Part shown: piece by piece, positions 24,347 to 32,472 of the stretch
Position numbering within the stretch: position 1 is the first letter of the stretch
How the letters are laid out: every line of letters begins with the position of its first letter
Assembly (NCBI GenBank): GCA_910577935.1
Contig: CAJTOT010000008.1
Span: 48,322 to 106,249 of the forward strand
From: an uncultured Hungatella sp.
Lineage (GTDB): Bacteria; Bacillota; Clostridia; Lachnospirales; Lachnospiraceae
DNA: 57,928 nucleotides
Direction of reading: 5' to 3'
Program-made: the position numbers and the translations under genes
Notes under the pieces: generated by a model
What the model saw: the letters and a program-made list of their open reading frames with translations, nothing else
Database searches by the model: none
What the model was told of the DNA's origin: nothing

Positions 24347-25852
24347 ATGGTAGATCAAGGGATTAAAAAACTGGTGCAGTACGGGCTTGAGACGGGGCTG
24401 ATCACAGAGGTGGACCGCATCTACGCTACCAACCAGATCTTAGATGTGCTGGGGCTGGACGAGTACGATGAGCCGGAGGCCGTGGAAGGGCCTGTGGTTC
24501 TGGAGGAGGTCCTGGGGGAACTGCTGGACTATGCCTGTGAGAAGGGAATACTGGACGGGGACAGCATCACCTACCGGGATCTGTTTGACACGAAGCTGAT
24601 GAACTGCCTGATGCCCAGGCCGGTGGAGGTGGTCCACACGTTCTGGAAGCATTATCAGGAATCCCCGGTGAAAGCCACGGATTATTTTTATAAATTGAGC
24701 CAGGACTCGGATTATATCAGGCGATACCGGGTGTGCAAGGACATCAAGTGGCTGGCGGAGTCGAAGTACGGCCAGCTGGATATCACCATCAACCTGTCCA
24801 AGCCGGAGAAAGACCCCAAGGCCATCGCCGCCGCCAAGCTGGCAAAGCAGAGCGGATATCCCAGATGTCTTCTGTGCATGGAGAACGTAGGTTACGCAGG
24901 ACGCGCCAACCATCCGGCCAGGAATAACCACCGCATCATTCCCATCAACATCAATGACAGCCCGTGGGGATTCCAGTATTCTCCTTATGTGTACTATAAC
25001 GAGCACTGCATCGTGTTCAACGGGCAGCATGTGCCTATGAAGATCGAGCGGGCAACATTTATCAAGCTCTTTGACTTTGTGGAACTGTTCCCCCACTATT
25101 TCCTGGGTTCCAACGCGGATCTTCCCATTGTGGGCGGCTCGATCCTGAGCCATGACCATTTCCAGGGGGGACACTACACCTTTGCCATGGCGAAAGCGCC
25201 CATGGAGAAGAAGTATAAGGTGAAGGACTTTGAAGATGTGGAGGCGGGGATTGTCCGCTGGCCCATGTCGGTGATCCGTCTCAGGGCGAAGGACTCGGAT
25301 CGCCTGGTAGATCTGGGAGAGCTGATCCTGAAGGCGTGGAGAGGGTACACGGACGAGGAGGCATTTATCTACGCCGAGACCGACGGGGAGCCCCACAACA
25401 CCATCACGCCTATCGCCAGAAAGAACGGGGAGTTCTTTGAGCTGGATCTGGTTCTGCGGAACAATATTGCCACCGAGGAGTTTCCTCTGGGCGTATATCA
25501 TCCCCACCAGGAACTGCACCATATCAAGAAGGAGAACATCGGGCTCATCGAGGTCATGGGTCTGGCGGTGCTTCCTTCCAGGCTTAAGGACGAGCTGGCC
25601 CTTCTGGGAGAGTACATCGTGGAGGGAAAAGACATCAATTCCGACGAGACCATCGCCAAACATGCCCGGTGGGTGGAGGAGTTCCTTCCCAAATACGGGA
25701 GCGTGACGGCGGACAACGTGGAGGAGATACTGAAATCTGAGGTGGGACTGGTGTTTGAGCGGGTTCTGGAGGACGCAGGAGTATACAAATGTACGGAAGA
25801 AGGGCGGAAGTTCTTTGAGAGATTTTTGAAGTCTGTGGGATTTTTCAGATAA
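24347..25852 (+). CDS. galT: galactose-1-phosphate uridylyltransferase, class II
   Basis: 501 aa, the length typical of the class II (Gram-positive) GalT, which is distinct from the shorter E. coli form. Recognised by RYRVCKDIKWLAESKYGQLDITINLSKPEKDP-type sequence early in the protein, YPRCLLCMENVGYAGR, and the active-site region GGSILSHDHFQGGHYTF (about 262-278). It transfers UMP between UDP-glucose and galactose-1-phosphate. galE is 13 kb upstream and no galK is in the window. The ATG at 24347 is taken from the usual MVDxxI start; GGAGG lies about 11 bp upstream. It is followed by a strong terminator. Confidence 0.93.
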   Translation: MVDQGIKKLVQYGLETGLITEVDRIYATNQILDVLGLDEYDEPEAVEGPVVLEEVLGELLDYACEKGILDGDSITYRDLFDTKLMNCLMPRPVEVVHTFWKHYQESPVKATDYFYKLSQDSDYIRRYRVCKDIKWLAESKYGQLDITINLSKPEKDPKAIAAAKLAKQSGYPRCLLCMENVGYAGRANHPARNNHRIIPININDSPWGFQYSPYVYYNEHCIVFNGQHVPMKIERATFIKLFDFVELFPHYFLGSNADLPIVGGSILSHDHFQGGHYTFAMAKAPMEKKYKVKDFEDVEAGIVRWPMSVIRLRAKDSDRLVDLGELILKAWRGYTDEEAFIYAETDGEPHNTITPIARKNGEFFELDLVLRNNIATEEFPLGVYHPHQELHHIKKENIGLIEVMGLAVLPSRLKDELALLGEYIVEGKDINSDETIAKHARWVEEFLPKYGSVTADNVEEILKSEVGLVFERVLEDAGVYKCTEEGRKFFERFLKSVGFFR

Positions 25853-25878
25853 TTAAGAGACGAGGATTTAGTTTAACT

Positions 25879-25932
25879 GACCTGCCTTTTTCTGGGTGGT
25901 TTGCGGGACCATCAGAAAAGACAGGTCTTTTT
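25879..25932 (+). terminator. galT terminator
   Basis: GACCTGCCTTTTTCTG (25879-25894) pairs with CAGAAAAGACAGGTC (25913-25927) with one bulge, then five T. Confidence 0.85.
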
Positions 25933-26033
25933 AAGTTGTTTTGTTTCTTCTGCGCCATTTCCGGGGCGGGATGCCGTAGACAGTCTTGAATGCCCTGGTA
26001 AAGTGGAAGGGGTTGCCGTAACCTGCTTCGGAT
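25931..26033 (-). pseudogene. AraC-family regulator, last 33 codons only
   Basis: The minus strand reads GSEAGYGNPFHFTRAFKTVY and continues with GIPPRKWRRRN to a stop at 25931-25933. This is the second helix-turn-helix of AraC-type regulators. Sequence homology ends at about 26030, where a plus-strand alpha-galactosidase fragment begins. There is no start codon. AraC regulators are often divergent from alpha-galactosidase genes, so the two remnants probably derive from one raffinose/melibiose-type locus whose middle was deleted. Confidence 0.75.
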
Positions 26034-26540
26034 CCGCCCGGCGCTATGGGAAGCCATGTGTCCGCAAGCCCCAACCGTCAGACCGGCAGGGAGATGTCCC
26101 TGAAGACCAGAGGGGTCGCGGCCATGGCAGGGACCCTTGGATATGAACTGGACGTGAGAACCATGACAGAGGATGAGAGGGCGGAGGCGCGGCAGCAGAT
26201 TGAAGATTACAAGAGATACTATGAGCTGATCCACCACGGCACATATTACAGGCTGACAGATGTGGAGAAGAACCGTGATTTCGCGGCATGGCAGTTTGTA
26301 AGCCGGGATAAGAGAGAATCCCTGGTATCCGTGGTTATGCTCCACGCCCAGTCAAACCCTCTGTTTCTGCGGGTGCGGGTCAGAGGGCTTGAGGAAAATC
26401 TCAGATATTCCGTAGACGGAAGCCGGGAGACATGGGAGGGCAGCGCCCTGATGTACGGAGGTCTGAACCTGCCTGCAGGTTGCGGGGACAATCAGGGAAT
26501 TCAGTTTTTTATACAGGCGGCAGACGGCCCGGCCAGCTGA
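26033..26540 (+). pseudogene. GH36 alpha-galactosidase, C-terminal quarter only
   Basis: About 168 codons match the end of family GH36 alpha-galactosidases: AMGSHVSASPNRQTGR, then RGVAAMAGTLGYELD and a C-terminal beta-sandwich (ADIKRYY-type helix, FVSRDKRESLVSVVM, GLNLPAG). The TIM-barrel catalytic Asp residues would lie upstream and are absent. The fragment begins at the same point where the divergent AraC remnant stops, so a single deletion removed both 5' parts. An ATG at 26046 allows translation, but an active enzyme is not expected. Confidence 0.8.
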
Positions 26541-26568
26541 CCCGGTGGAGAAGCGTATGGCCGTAAGA

Positions 26569-26600
26569 AAAAAGCCTTGAGTCTAACTCAGGGCTTTTCT
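26569..26600. terminator. bidirectional terminator
   Basis: AAAGCCTTGAGT (26571-26582) pairs with ACTCAGGGCTTT (26586-26597). Flanking A- and T-runs serve both the GH36 relic and the convergent phosphatase gene. Confidence 0.8.
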
Positions 26601-27239
26601 TGTGATTCTCCGCCATCCGGCGCCGTAGCTCTCGCCGTAGACAATGGGGTACAGGGCGTAACACATGACAATGGAGCCAAGGCCGTCCGCCACCGAGTGC
26701 TGCTTTAAATATACCGTAGACAGGCAGATGGACAGGGCGAGGAAAAAGGACATGCGCACGAGCCAAGGCCGGCTCTTAAAACAGCTGCTTCTGGCGACGG
26801 CGATGTGAACGACGATGGAGTTGAACACATGGACGCTGGGAAAAATGTTGGTGGAGGTGTCAGCCGCGTGAAGACGGGATACCAGCCAGGTAAATACATT
26901 CTTTCCGGGGTCGACCGCAGGCCGCATGTCCGTGCCGTTCCTGAAGAAGGTACAGATCACCAGGCTGATGGTCATGCCTGTGAACAGCAGGGCGCACATC
27001 CGATAGTAGTCCTGCTTGTTGTTAAAAAAGAAATACATGATCACGCCGCCTACATAGGGAAACCATAAAAGGTAGGGGACGATAAAGTACTCGTTAAACG
27101 GAATCAGGTCATCCAGCCAGGTGTGTATGATGTGATAATTCTTCGTGACCGTGCGCTCCAGATACAGAAACCAGGGGAGATAGATAAATCCATAACATAA
27201 AATCCACGCGTGCTTATAGCGCGCCCAAAATTCTTTCAT
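26583..27239 (-). CDS. PAP2-family membrane phosphatase
   Basis: 218 aa with about six membrane helices. Two phosphatase motifs are visible: FPSVHVFNS (PSxH) near residue 137 and STVYLKQHSVADGL near 178, where the catalytic His and Asp are kept but the usual SR pair is ST. The latter form occurs in the inositolphosphotransferase-like PAP2_3 branch. It probably hydrolyses or transfers lipid phosphates at the membrane surface. The ATG at 27239 follows AAGGTGAAGG; the GTG at 27248 is less likely. It is monocistronic, and its 3' end lies within the terminator shared with the GH36 relic. Confidence 0.78.
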   Translation of the reverse strand: MKEFWARYKHAWILCYGFIYLPWFLYLERTVTKNYHIIHTWLDDLIPFNEYFIVPYLLWFPYVGGVIMYFFFNNKQDYYRMCALLFTGMTISLVICTFFRNGTDMRPAVDPGKNVFTWLVSRLHAADTSTNIFPSVHVFNSIVVHIAVARSSCFKSRPWLVRMSFFLALSICLSTVYLKQHSVADGLGSIVMCYALYPIVYGESYGAGWRRITRKALS

Positions 27240-27414
27240 AACCTTCACCTTTCTGGCGTATTACCATTACCTTAAAAAATATATGGATAACTTTTGTGGA
27301 TTATAACACAAACTGCTTATAAGAACAAGGGTGTTTAGGAAATGTTAAGAAACATATATGATTTTTTGTGTTATACTTAGAAAGCTGAAAAACAAGGTGG
27401 GAGGGAGAGTGTTT

Positions 27415-28509
27415 ATGAGAAGAAACAGGATAGCGGCGCTGCTTTTGGCTGCCGTCATGGCGGCGCCGGGAGCGGCCCTTGGAGGATGTAAAAAGCCGGA
27501 GTCAGAGCTTAAGGAATCAGAGGTTAAGGAGCCGAAGCTTAACAGGTATGACGTTCAGTTCCTGGATCTGTTTGACACGGTCACAAGCATGGTCGGGTAT
27601 GCCCCGGACGAGGAGACCTTCCGCGGGTATGCCCAGGAACTATATGACGAGCTGAAGATCTATCATCAGCTCTATGACATTTACAATGATTATGAAGGGA
27701 TTGCCAATATTAAGACCATCAACGACCAGGCGGGCAGGGCGCCGGTGGAGGTGGATGAGAAGATCATCGCCATGCTGAAGGAGGCTGTGGAGATGGACAG
27801 GCAGACAGACGGCTACATGAACGTGGCCATGGGAAGCGTCCTGTCCATCTGGCATGAGTACAGGACAGAGGGCCTCTATGACCCGGAGCATGCCAAACTC
27901 CCGCCCTTTGAAGAGCTTGAGGCGGCGGCGGAGCATGTGGATATCGATCAGGTGGTCATCGACGAGGCCGCATCCACCGTGTATCTTCCGGACCCGGACA
28001 TGAGCCTGGATGTGGGCTCCATCGCCAAAGGCTATGCCGCGGAGATGGTGTGCCGGAAGCTGGAGGAGGACGGGCTGACCAAGGCTCTTGTGAGCGTGGG
28101 AGGCAACGTGCGGGCTATCGGGGACAAAGGGGACGGGACCCTGTGGAAGGTGGGAATCCAGAACCCGGATCTGTCCAGCCAGACCAGGTATCTTCATACG
28201 GTGGAGCTCAAAGACATGTCCCTGGTGACCAGCGGGTCCTACCAGAGGTACTACACGGTGGACGGGGTGGAGTACCATCATATTATCCACCCGGAGCTTT
28301 TGATGCCCTGGGATGAATACGATTCTGTCTCCATACTGTGCAGGGATTCGGGGATGGCGGACTGCCTGTCCACGGCGGTGTTCAATATGGAGTTTGAAGA
28401 TGGAAAAGAATTGATTGAGAGCCTGGAAGACGTGGAGGCCATGTGGATCTTCAAGGACGGAAAGGAAGAATACAGCTCCGGCTTCCGGGCATTTATGACG
28501 GAGGAGTAG
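27415..28509 (+). CDS. apbE: ApbE-family FMN transferase, lipoprotein
   Basis: 364 aa. A lipoprotein signal peptide with lipobox ALGGC places it on the outer face of the membrane. ApbE signatures are present: DLFDTVTSMVGY at the start of the domain, SLDVGSIAKGYAAEMV (about 199-214), SVGGNVRAIGDKG and VTSGSYQRY with HHIIHPE. It hydrolyses FAD and links FMN to Ser/Thr of [S/A]GA[T]-type sites using Mg2+. The obvious substrate is the four-domain FMN-binding protein 4 kb upstream. The ATG at 27415 has GGGAGGGAG upstream. The MoxR gene starts on the base after its stop, so it heads an apbE-moxR-vwa operon. Confidence 0.92.
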   Translation: MRRNRIAALLLAAVMAAPGAALGGCKKPESELKESEVKEPKLNRYDVQFLDLFDTVTSMVGYAPDEETFRGYAQELYDELKIYHQLYDIYNDYEGIANIKTINDQAGRAPVEVDEKIIAMLKEAVEMDRQTDGYMNVAMGSVLSIWHEYRTEGLYDPEHAKLPPFEELEAAAEHVDIDQVVIDEAASTVYLPDPDMSLDVGSIAKGYAAEMVCRKLEEDGLTKALVSVGGNVRAIGDKGDGTLWKVGIQNPDLSSQTRYLHTVELKDMSLVTSGSYQRYYTVDGVEYHHIIHPELLMPWDEYDSVSILCRDSGMADCLSTAVFNMEFEDGKELIESLEDVEAMWIFKDGKEEYSSGFRAFMTEE

Positions 28510-29577
28510 ATGAATTTATCATTTTCTGTGACACAAAGTGAACTTTTGGAGGTGCTTCTCAACGTGGCGCCGGTGCGGCCCGTGTTTATCTGGGGGGCGC
28601 CGGGGATCGGCAAGTCCGCTCTGGTGGAGAAATTTGCCGATGAGGTGGGACTTCCCTGCGTATCTCTTCTGGGAAGCCAGCTGGCACCGGAGGATATCAT
28701 CGGCATTCCCCAGATTAAGGGGGACACGTCGGAGTTTCTGCCCCCCAAGATGATCGCGAGAAAAGAACCCTATGTGCTTTTTCTGGACGAACTTAACGCC
28801 TGTTCCCAGGAAGTGCAGAAGGCGTTCTACAGCCTGATTCACGAGAGGAGAGTGGGAGAGTACCATCTGCCGGAGGGCAGCGTGGTCATCGGCGCGGGGA
28901 ACAGGGCCCAGGACAGCGCCATTGTAAAGACCATGTCATCGGCGCTGATCAACCGGATGTTCCATGTGAGGCTGTCGGCGGACCCGAACCAGTGGCTGTC
29001 CTGGGCGTACGAGAACCGCCTGCATCCGTGGGTGGTGGACTACATAACCCAGAGGCCGGATCATCTGTTTTCGGAGCCGCCCAAGACGGAGGAGCCCTAT
29101 TCCACGCCCCGGTCCTGGCATATGCTCAGCGACGCCCTGAGAGAGTACGGGGCGGGGGAGAAGGAACTGCCGGAGAGCGTGCTGCGGGTTCTGGCCTACG
29201 GGACCGTGTCCGCCGCCCATGCGGGGATGTTTCTGGCGTACACCAGGCAGCTGGGCAACAAAAATCTGTTAAATGAGATTATCAAGGGAGACAGCCGGTG
29301 GCCCTCGGCTCCGGAGCAGAGGGATGTGCTGTATTTCACGGCCCAGTCTTTCAGGGCGCGGCTTCTGACAGAGCTTCCGGAGAGCAAGCAGAAACTGAAC
29401 AAGGAGACCCAGTTCCTGGTTCACAGGGCCAAGGCGCTTCTAAAGGATCTGTCGGCCATCAACCATGAGATCGCCCAGATGGTGGTGTCCGACGACGAGG
29501 GCCGTGTTCTGCCTGACTGGTTCATGGTGGAGATCGTGCGGGATCTGCCCCGTCTGGCCGACACCAGGGGCAGATAG
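28510..29577 (+). CDS. MoxR-type AAA+ ATPase
   Basis: 355 aa. The AAA_5-type core has Walker A WGAPGIGKSALV (about 29-40), Walker B VLFLDELNAC (about 90-99), sensor 1 VIGAGNRAQDS and an arginine-finger region ALINRMFHVRL. A C-terminal helical lid follows. MoxR ATPases act as chaperones for assembling or inserting cofactors into enzyme complexes, normally together with a VWA protein, which is encoded next. The ATG begins directly after the apbE stop codon, so it is translationally coupled to a flavin transferase. Partner and target are not known from sequence. Confidence 0.88.
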   Translation: MNLSFSVTQSELLEVLLNVAPVRPVFIWGAPGIGKSALVEKFADEVGLPCVSLLGSQLAPEDIIGIPQIKGDTSEFLPPKMIARKEPYVLFLDELNACSQEVQKAFYSLIHERRVGEYHLPEGSVVIGAGNRAQDSAIVKTMSSALINRMFHVRLSADPNQWLSWAYENRLHPWVVDYITQRPDHLFSEPPKTEEPYSTPRSWHMLSDALREYGAGEKELPESVLRVLAYGTVSAAHAGMFLAYTRQLGNKNLLNEIIKGDSRWPSAPEQRDVLYFTAQSFRARLLTELPESKQKLNKETQFLVHRAKALLKDLSAINHEIAQMVVSDDEGRVLPDWFMVEIVRDLPRLADTRGR

Positions 29578-29590
29578 AGAGGGCGGAGCG

Positions 29591-31456
29591 ATGGCAGGAA
29601 AACATTCTGGAAAAAACAGAATCAGCCCCAACGAAGAGAGGCTTAACGCAGGCATAGCGCTTCACAGGGCCAGCCCTCTTTTTTCCCGTCTGGACGGAAT
29701 CATACGGATTGCGGGGAAGGAGCAGATGGGGAAGCAGGCGGCGGGTCTGGTGAGAAGCGACGGGGTGATTCTGCTCAACAGGGATCTGGCGCTGAATCCT
29801 CCCCAGTGGGCATACGTCGTCGCCCACTGTCAGCTGCACCTGGCTTTCGGCCATTTTGACGGGGAGAAGATGCCCGGATACCAGCAGATTCTTCCCGACG
29901 GCTCCGGACAGTGGAAGGTCAGCTGCAATAAGGCATTGTGGAACGCGGCCTGCGACCTTTATATCGCCAAATTCCTCTCGGATGTCAAGTTCGGCGCGCC
30001 GCCGTGGGGCGGGAGGATTGAGGCGTTTCCCATGAGCCTCACCGACGAGCAGGCCATTTACCGGCATCTGCTGGAGCGCGGTCATGATGAGAGGGACCAG
30101 GAGTACGGCACAGGAGCCCCCAAGTCCATGGACATGGCGGGCCTGGAGCATCCGATCTTTTACGATGAGAAGAAGGGGCAGAAGAATCTTCACATGGTAA
30201 ATTTTGCCTATGCCCTGTCCTGTTCCGTGTCCCATGTGGTCAGGGAAGCAGCAGGCCGCGGAGACGGGGGAGGGGAGCGGATGACCCCGGCGAGGGAGGC
30301 GGCCCAGTGGTTCATCAGCCGGTATCCCCTGCTGGGCGGGCTGGCGGCCGGATTTAAGATAATCATGGATTACCAGTACTGCCAGAAAGAGGAAATCTCC
30401 GTGGCGGCGGTGGATGTGACCTGCGGGGAGATCTACGTGAATCCGGCGGCGGGGCTTGAGAAGGAAGAGCTGAGGTTTGTCCTGGCCCACGAGTTTCTCC
30501 ACGCCGGCCTCCAGCACTATGAACGGCGCCAGGGAAGAGACCCGTACCTGTGGAATGTGGCGTGTGACTATGTGATCAACGGATGGCTCATGGATATGGG
30601 AATCGGCGAGATGCCCCAGCAGGGCGGACTGTACGATGAGAGTCTGAAAAATATTTCCGCGGAGAACCTGTATGACCGGATTATCAGAGATCTGCGCAGG
30701 TTTTCCAGGGAAGATACCTTCAGAGGCTATGGGAAGGGGGATATGATAGGAGGGCAGAGGAAAGGCGCTGTTGACGGCGGGGCCGCGTCCCTGGACGATT
30801 TTTACAGGAATGCCCTCCAGAACGGGCTGGAGTATCACCAGCAGTCCGGCAGAGGATTTATTCCCGCGGGCCTGATCGAGGAGATCCGGGCACTGGCCAT
30901 GCCGCCGGTGCCGTGGGATGTGGAGCTGGCCAGATGGTTTGACAGCTATTTTCCTTCTCTGGAGAAAAGGCGGAGCTACGCCAGGCCCAGCCGCCGCCAG
31001 GGCAGCACCCCGGACATCCCCAGACCGAGCTACATAACTCCGGACATTCCGGAAAACAGCCGAACCTTCGGCGTGGTGATCGATACCTCCGGCTCCATGT
31101 CCGCCAGACTCATAGGCCTGGCCCTGGGGGCGGTGGCCAGCTATGCCCAGGCCAGGGAGGTTCCCTTCGCCAGGGTGGTGTTCTGCGACGCCACGGCCTA
31201 CGACGCCGGATATCTGGCGCCGGAGGACATCGCCGGGAGGGTTCAGGTGAAGGGCAGAGGAGGCACCATCCTGCAGCCTGGGGTTGACCTTCTGGAGAGA
31301 GCTAAAGATTTCCCCAAAGACGGGCCGGTCCTGATCATCACCGACGGGGAGATTGAAAATGACTTAAAGGTGAAGCGGGAGCACGGATTTCTGATTCCCA
31401 GAGGAAAACGCCTGCCCTTCCGCGCCAAGGGAAAAGTTTTTTATTTTCGCGAGTAA
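29591..31456 (+). CDS. zincin-like metallopeptidase plus VWA protein (DUF2201-type)
   Basis: 621 aa. The large N-terminal metallopeptidase region contains an intact zinc motif LAHEFLHAGLQHYER (about 298-312) followed by WNVACDYVINGW. An earlier segment VVAHCQLHLAFGH (about 77-89), with WNAACDLYIAKF after it, mirrors the same layout but lacks the catalytic Glu, which suggests a duplicated, degenerate first copy. The C-terminal VWA-like domain begins FGVVIDTSGSMSARL with the MIDAS DxSxS (about 493-507). It is the partner of the MoxR ATPase 13 bp upstream. The two probably work as a maturation or proteolytic remodelling machine. The ATG at 29591 follows GGGCGGAG; the upstream open frame overlaps moxR and is not coding. 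Confidence 0.85.
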   Translation: MAGKHSGKNRISPNEERLNAGIALHRASPLFSRLDGIIRIAGKEQMGKQAAGLVRSDGVILLNRDLALNPPQWAYVVAHCQLHLAFGHFDGEKMPGYQQILPDGSGQWKVSCNKALWNAACDLYIAKFLSDVKFGAPPWGGRIEAFPMSLTDEQAIYRHLLERGHDERDQEYGTGAPKSMDMAGLEHPIFYDEKKGQKNLHMVNFAYALSCSVSHVVREAAGRGDGGGERMTPAREAAQWFISRYPLLGGLAAGFKIIMDYQYCQKEEISVAAVDVTCGEIYVNPAAGLEKEELRFVLAHEFLHAGLQHYERRQGRDPYLWNVACDYVINGWLMDMGIGEMPQQGGLYDESLKNISAENLYDRIIRDLRRFSREDTFRGYGKGDMIGGQRKGAVDGGAASLDDFYRNALQNGLEYHQQSGRGFIPAGLIEEIRALAMPPVPWDVELARWFDSYFPSLEKRRSYARPSRRQGSTPDIPRPSYITPDIPENSRTFGVVIDTSGSMSARLIGLALGAVASYAQAREVPFARVVFCDATAYDAGYLAPEDIAGRVQVKGRGGTILQPGVDLLERAKDFPKDGPVLIITDGEIENDLKVKREHGFLIPRGKRLPFRAKGKVFYFRE

Positions 31457-31512
31457 CAAGCCAAGTGCCGTGCCATCGCGCACTGGGCGGATAGAAAAGG
31501 AGCATGACAGAG

Positions 31513-32472
31513 ATGGATAAAAAGACTATGGGCAGCAATGTGCTGCTGGGGCTGGCGGCCCTTATATGGGGCGTGGCTTTTGTGGCTCAGAGCGTGGGCA
31601 TGGAGTATGTGGGGGCGTTTACCTTTAATGCCTGCCGGTTCCTCATAGGAAGCGCAGTGCTTCTTCCTCTGATTTGGTTCAGGGGGAGAGGGAAGAGAAA
31701 AACGGGAACAGAGAACGGGCAGGGCGGGGAGAAAACCCAGGGCGCAGAGGGAGTGCCGGGAGCGGTCGGGAGCGCCGGGGGGCAGCAGAGGCGGAGGAGG
31801 GCTGTCGCAGGCGGTATCTGCTGCGGATGCGCGCTCTTTGTGGCCAGCTCCTTTCAGCAGTTCGGCGTGGCCCACACGACTGTGGGGAAGGCGGGGTTTA
31901 TCACGGCTCTCTATATCGTCATCGTGCCCCTTTTGGGGATTTTCCTGAAAAAGAAGGTATCCTGGAGCGTGTGGGCCAGCGTGGGGCTGGCCACCATAGG
32001 AATGTATCTGCTCTGTATGAGCGAGGGCCTGAAGGTCGGCAAGGGGGATTTGTACGTGTTCATCTGCGCCATATGTTTCTCCTTCCACATACTCATCATC
32101 GACTATTTTTCCCCCAAGGCAGACGGGGTGGCGATCTCCTGCGTGCAGTTTTTTACGGCAGGAATTCTCTCCTGCGTCATGATGGGGATTTTTGAGCGTG
32201 TGAGCCTGTCGTCCATCATGGAGGCGTGGGCGCCTATTCTCTACGCGGGCATCATGTCCTGCGGGGTGGCATACACCTTGCAGGTGGTGGCCCAGAAGAA
32301 CACGGACCCGGTGCTGGCTTCCCTGATTCTCAGTCTGGAATCAGCGTTCTCCCTGTTGGCCGGGTGGGTGATCCTGGGCCAGAAGCTGTCCCCCAAGGAG
32401 CTGGGGGGATGCGGGCTGATGTTCGGCGCCATCATGCTGGCCCAGATTCCGTCGGGGAAGAAGAAAGCATAG
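31513..32472 (+). CDS. EamA/DMT-family transporter
   Basis: 319 aa with ten predicted membrane helices in two EamA repeats. Each half has the typical start (LGLAALIWGVAFVAQS; FHILIIDYFSP for the second) and the conserved ITALYIVIVPLLGIFL element. The loop between helices 2 and 3 is unusually long and rich in Gly, Arg, Lys and Glu (about 60-95). It probably exports a small metabolite; the substrate is unknown. AAGGAG at 31497-31502 is too close to the ATG at 31504 and better spaced for the ATG at 31513. The 3' end overlaps the convergent glycosidase gene by 41 bp. Confidence 0.82.
   Translation: MDKKTMGSNVLLGLAALIWGVAFVAQSVGMEYVGAFTFNACRFLIGSAVLLPLIWFRGRGKRKTGTENGQGGEKTQGAEGVPGAVGSAGGQQRRRRAVAGGICCGCALFVASSFQQFGVAHTTVGKAGFITALYIVIVPLLGIFLKKKVSWSVWASVGLATIGMYLLCMSEGLKVGKGDLYVFICAICFSFHILIIDYFSPKADGVAISCVQFFTAGILSCVMMGIFERVSLSSIMEAWAPILYAGIMSCGVAYTLQVVAQKNTDPVLASLILSLESAFSLLAGWVILGQKLSPKELGGCGLMFGAIMLAQIPSGKKKA

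Noticed and set aside
24133..24366. Short open frame before galT
   Set aside because: It overlaps the galT start, has no ribosome site of note and no recognisable similarity.
29522..30838. Long minus-strand open frame opposite the VWA gene
   Set aside because: The plus-strand product has clear zinc and MIDAS motifs; the opposite frame has none and is a codon-bias shadow.
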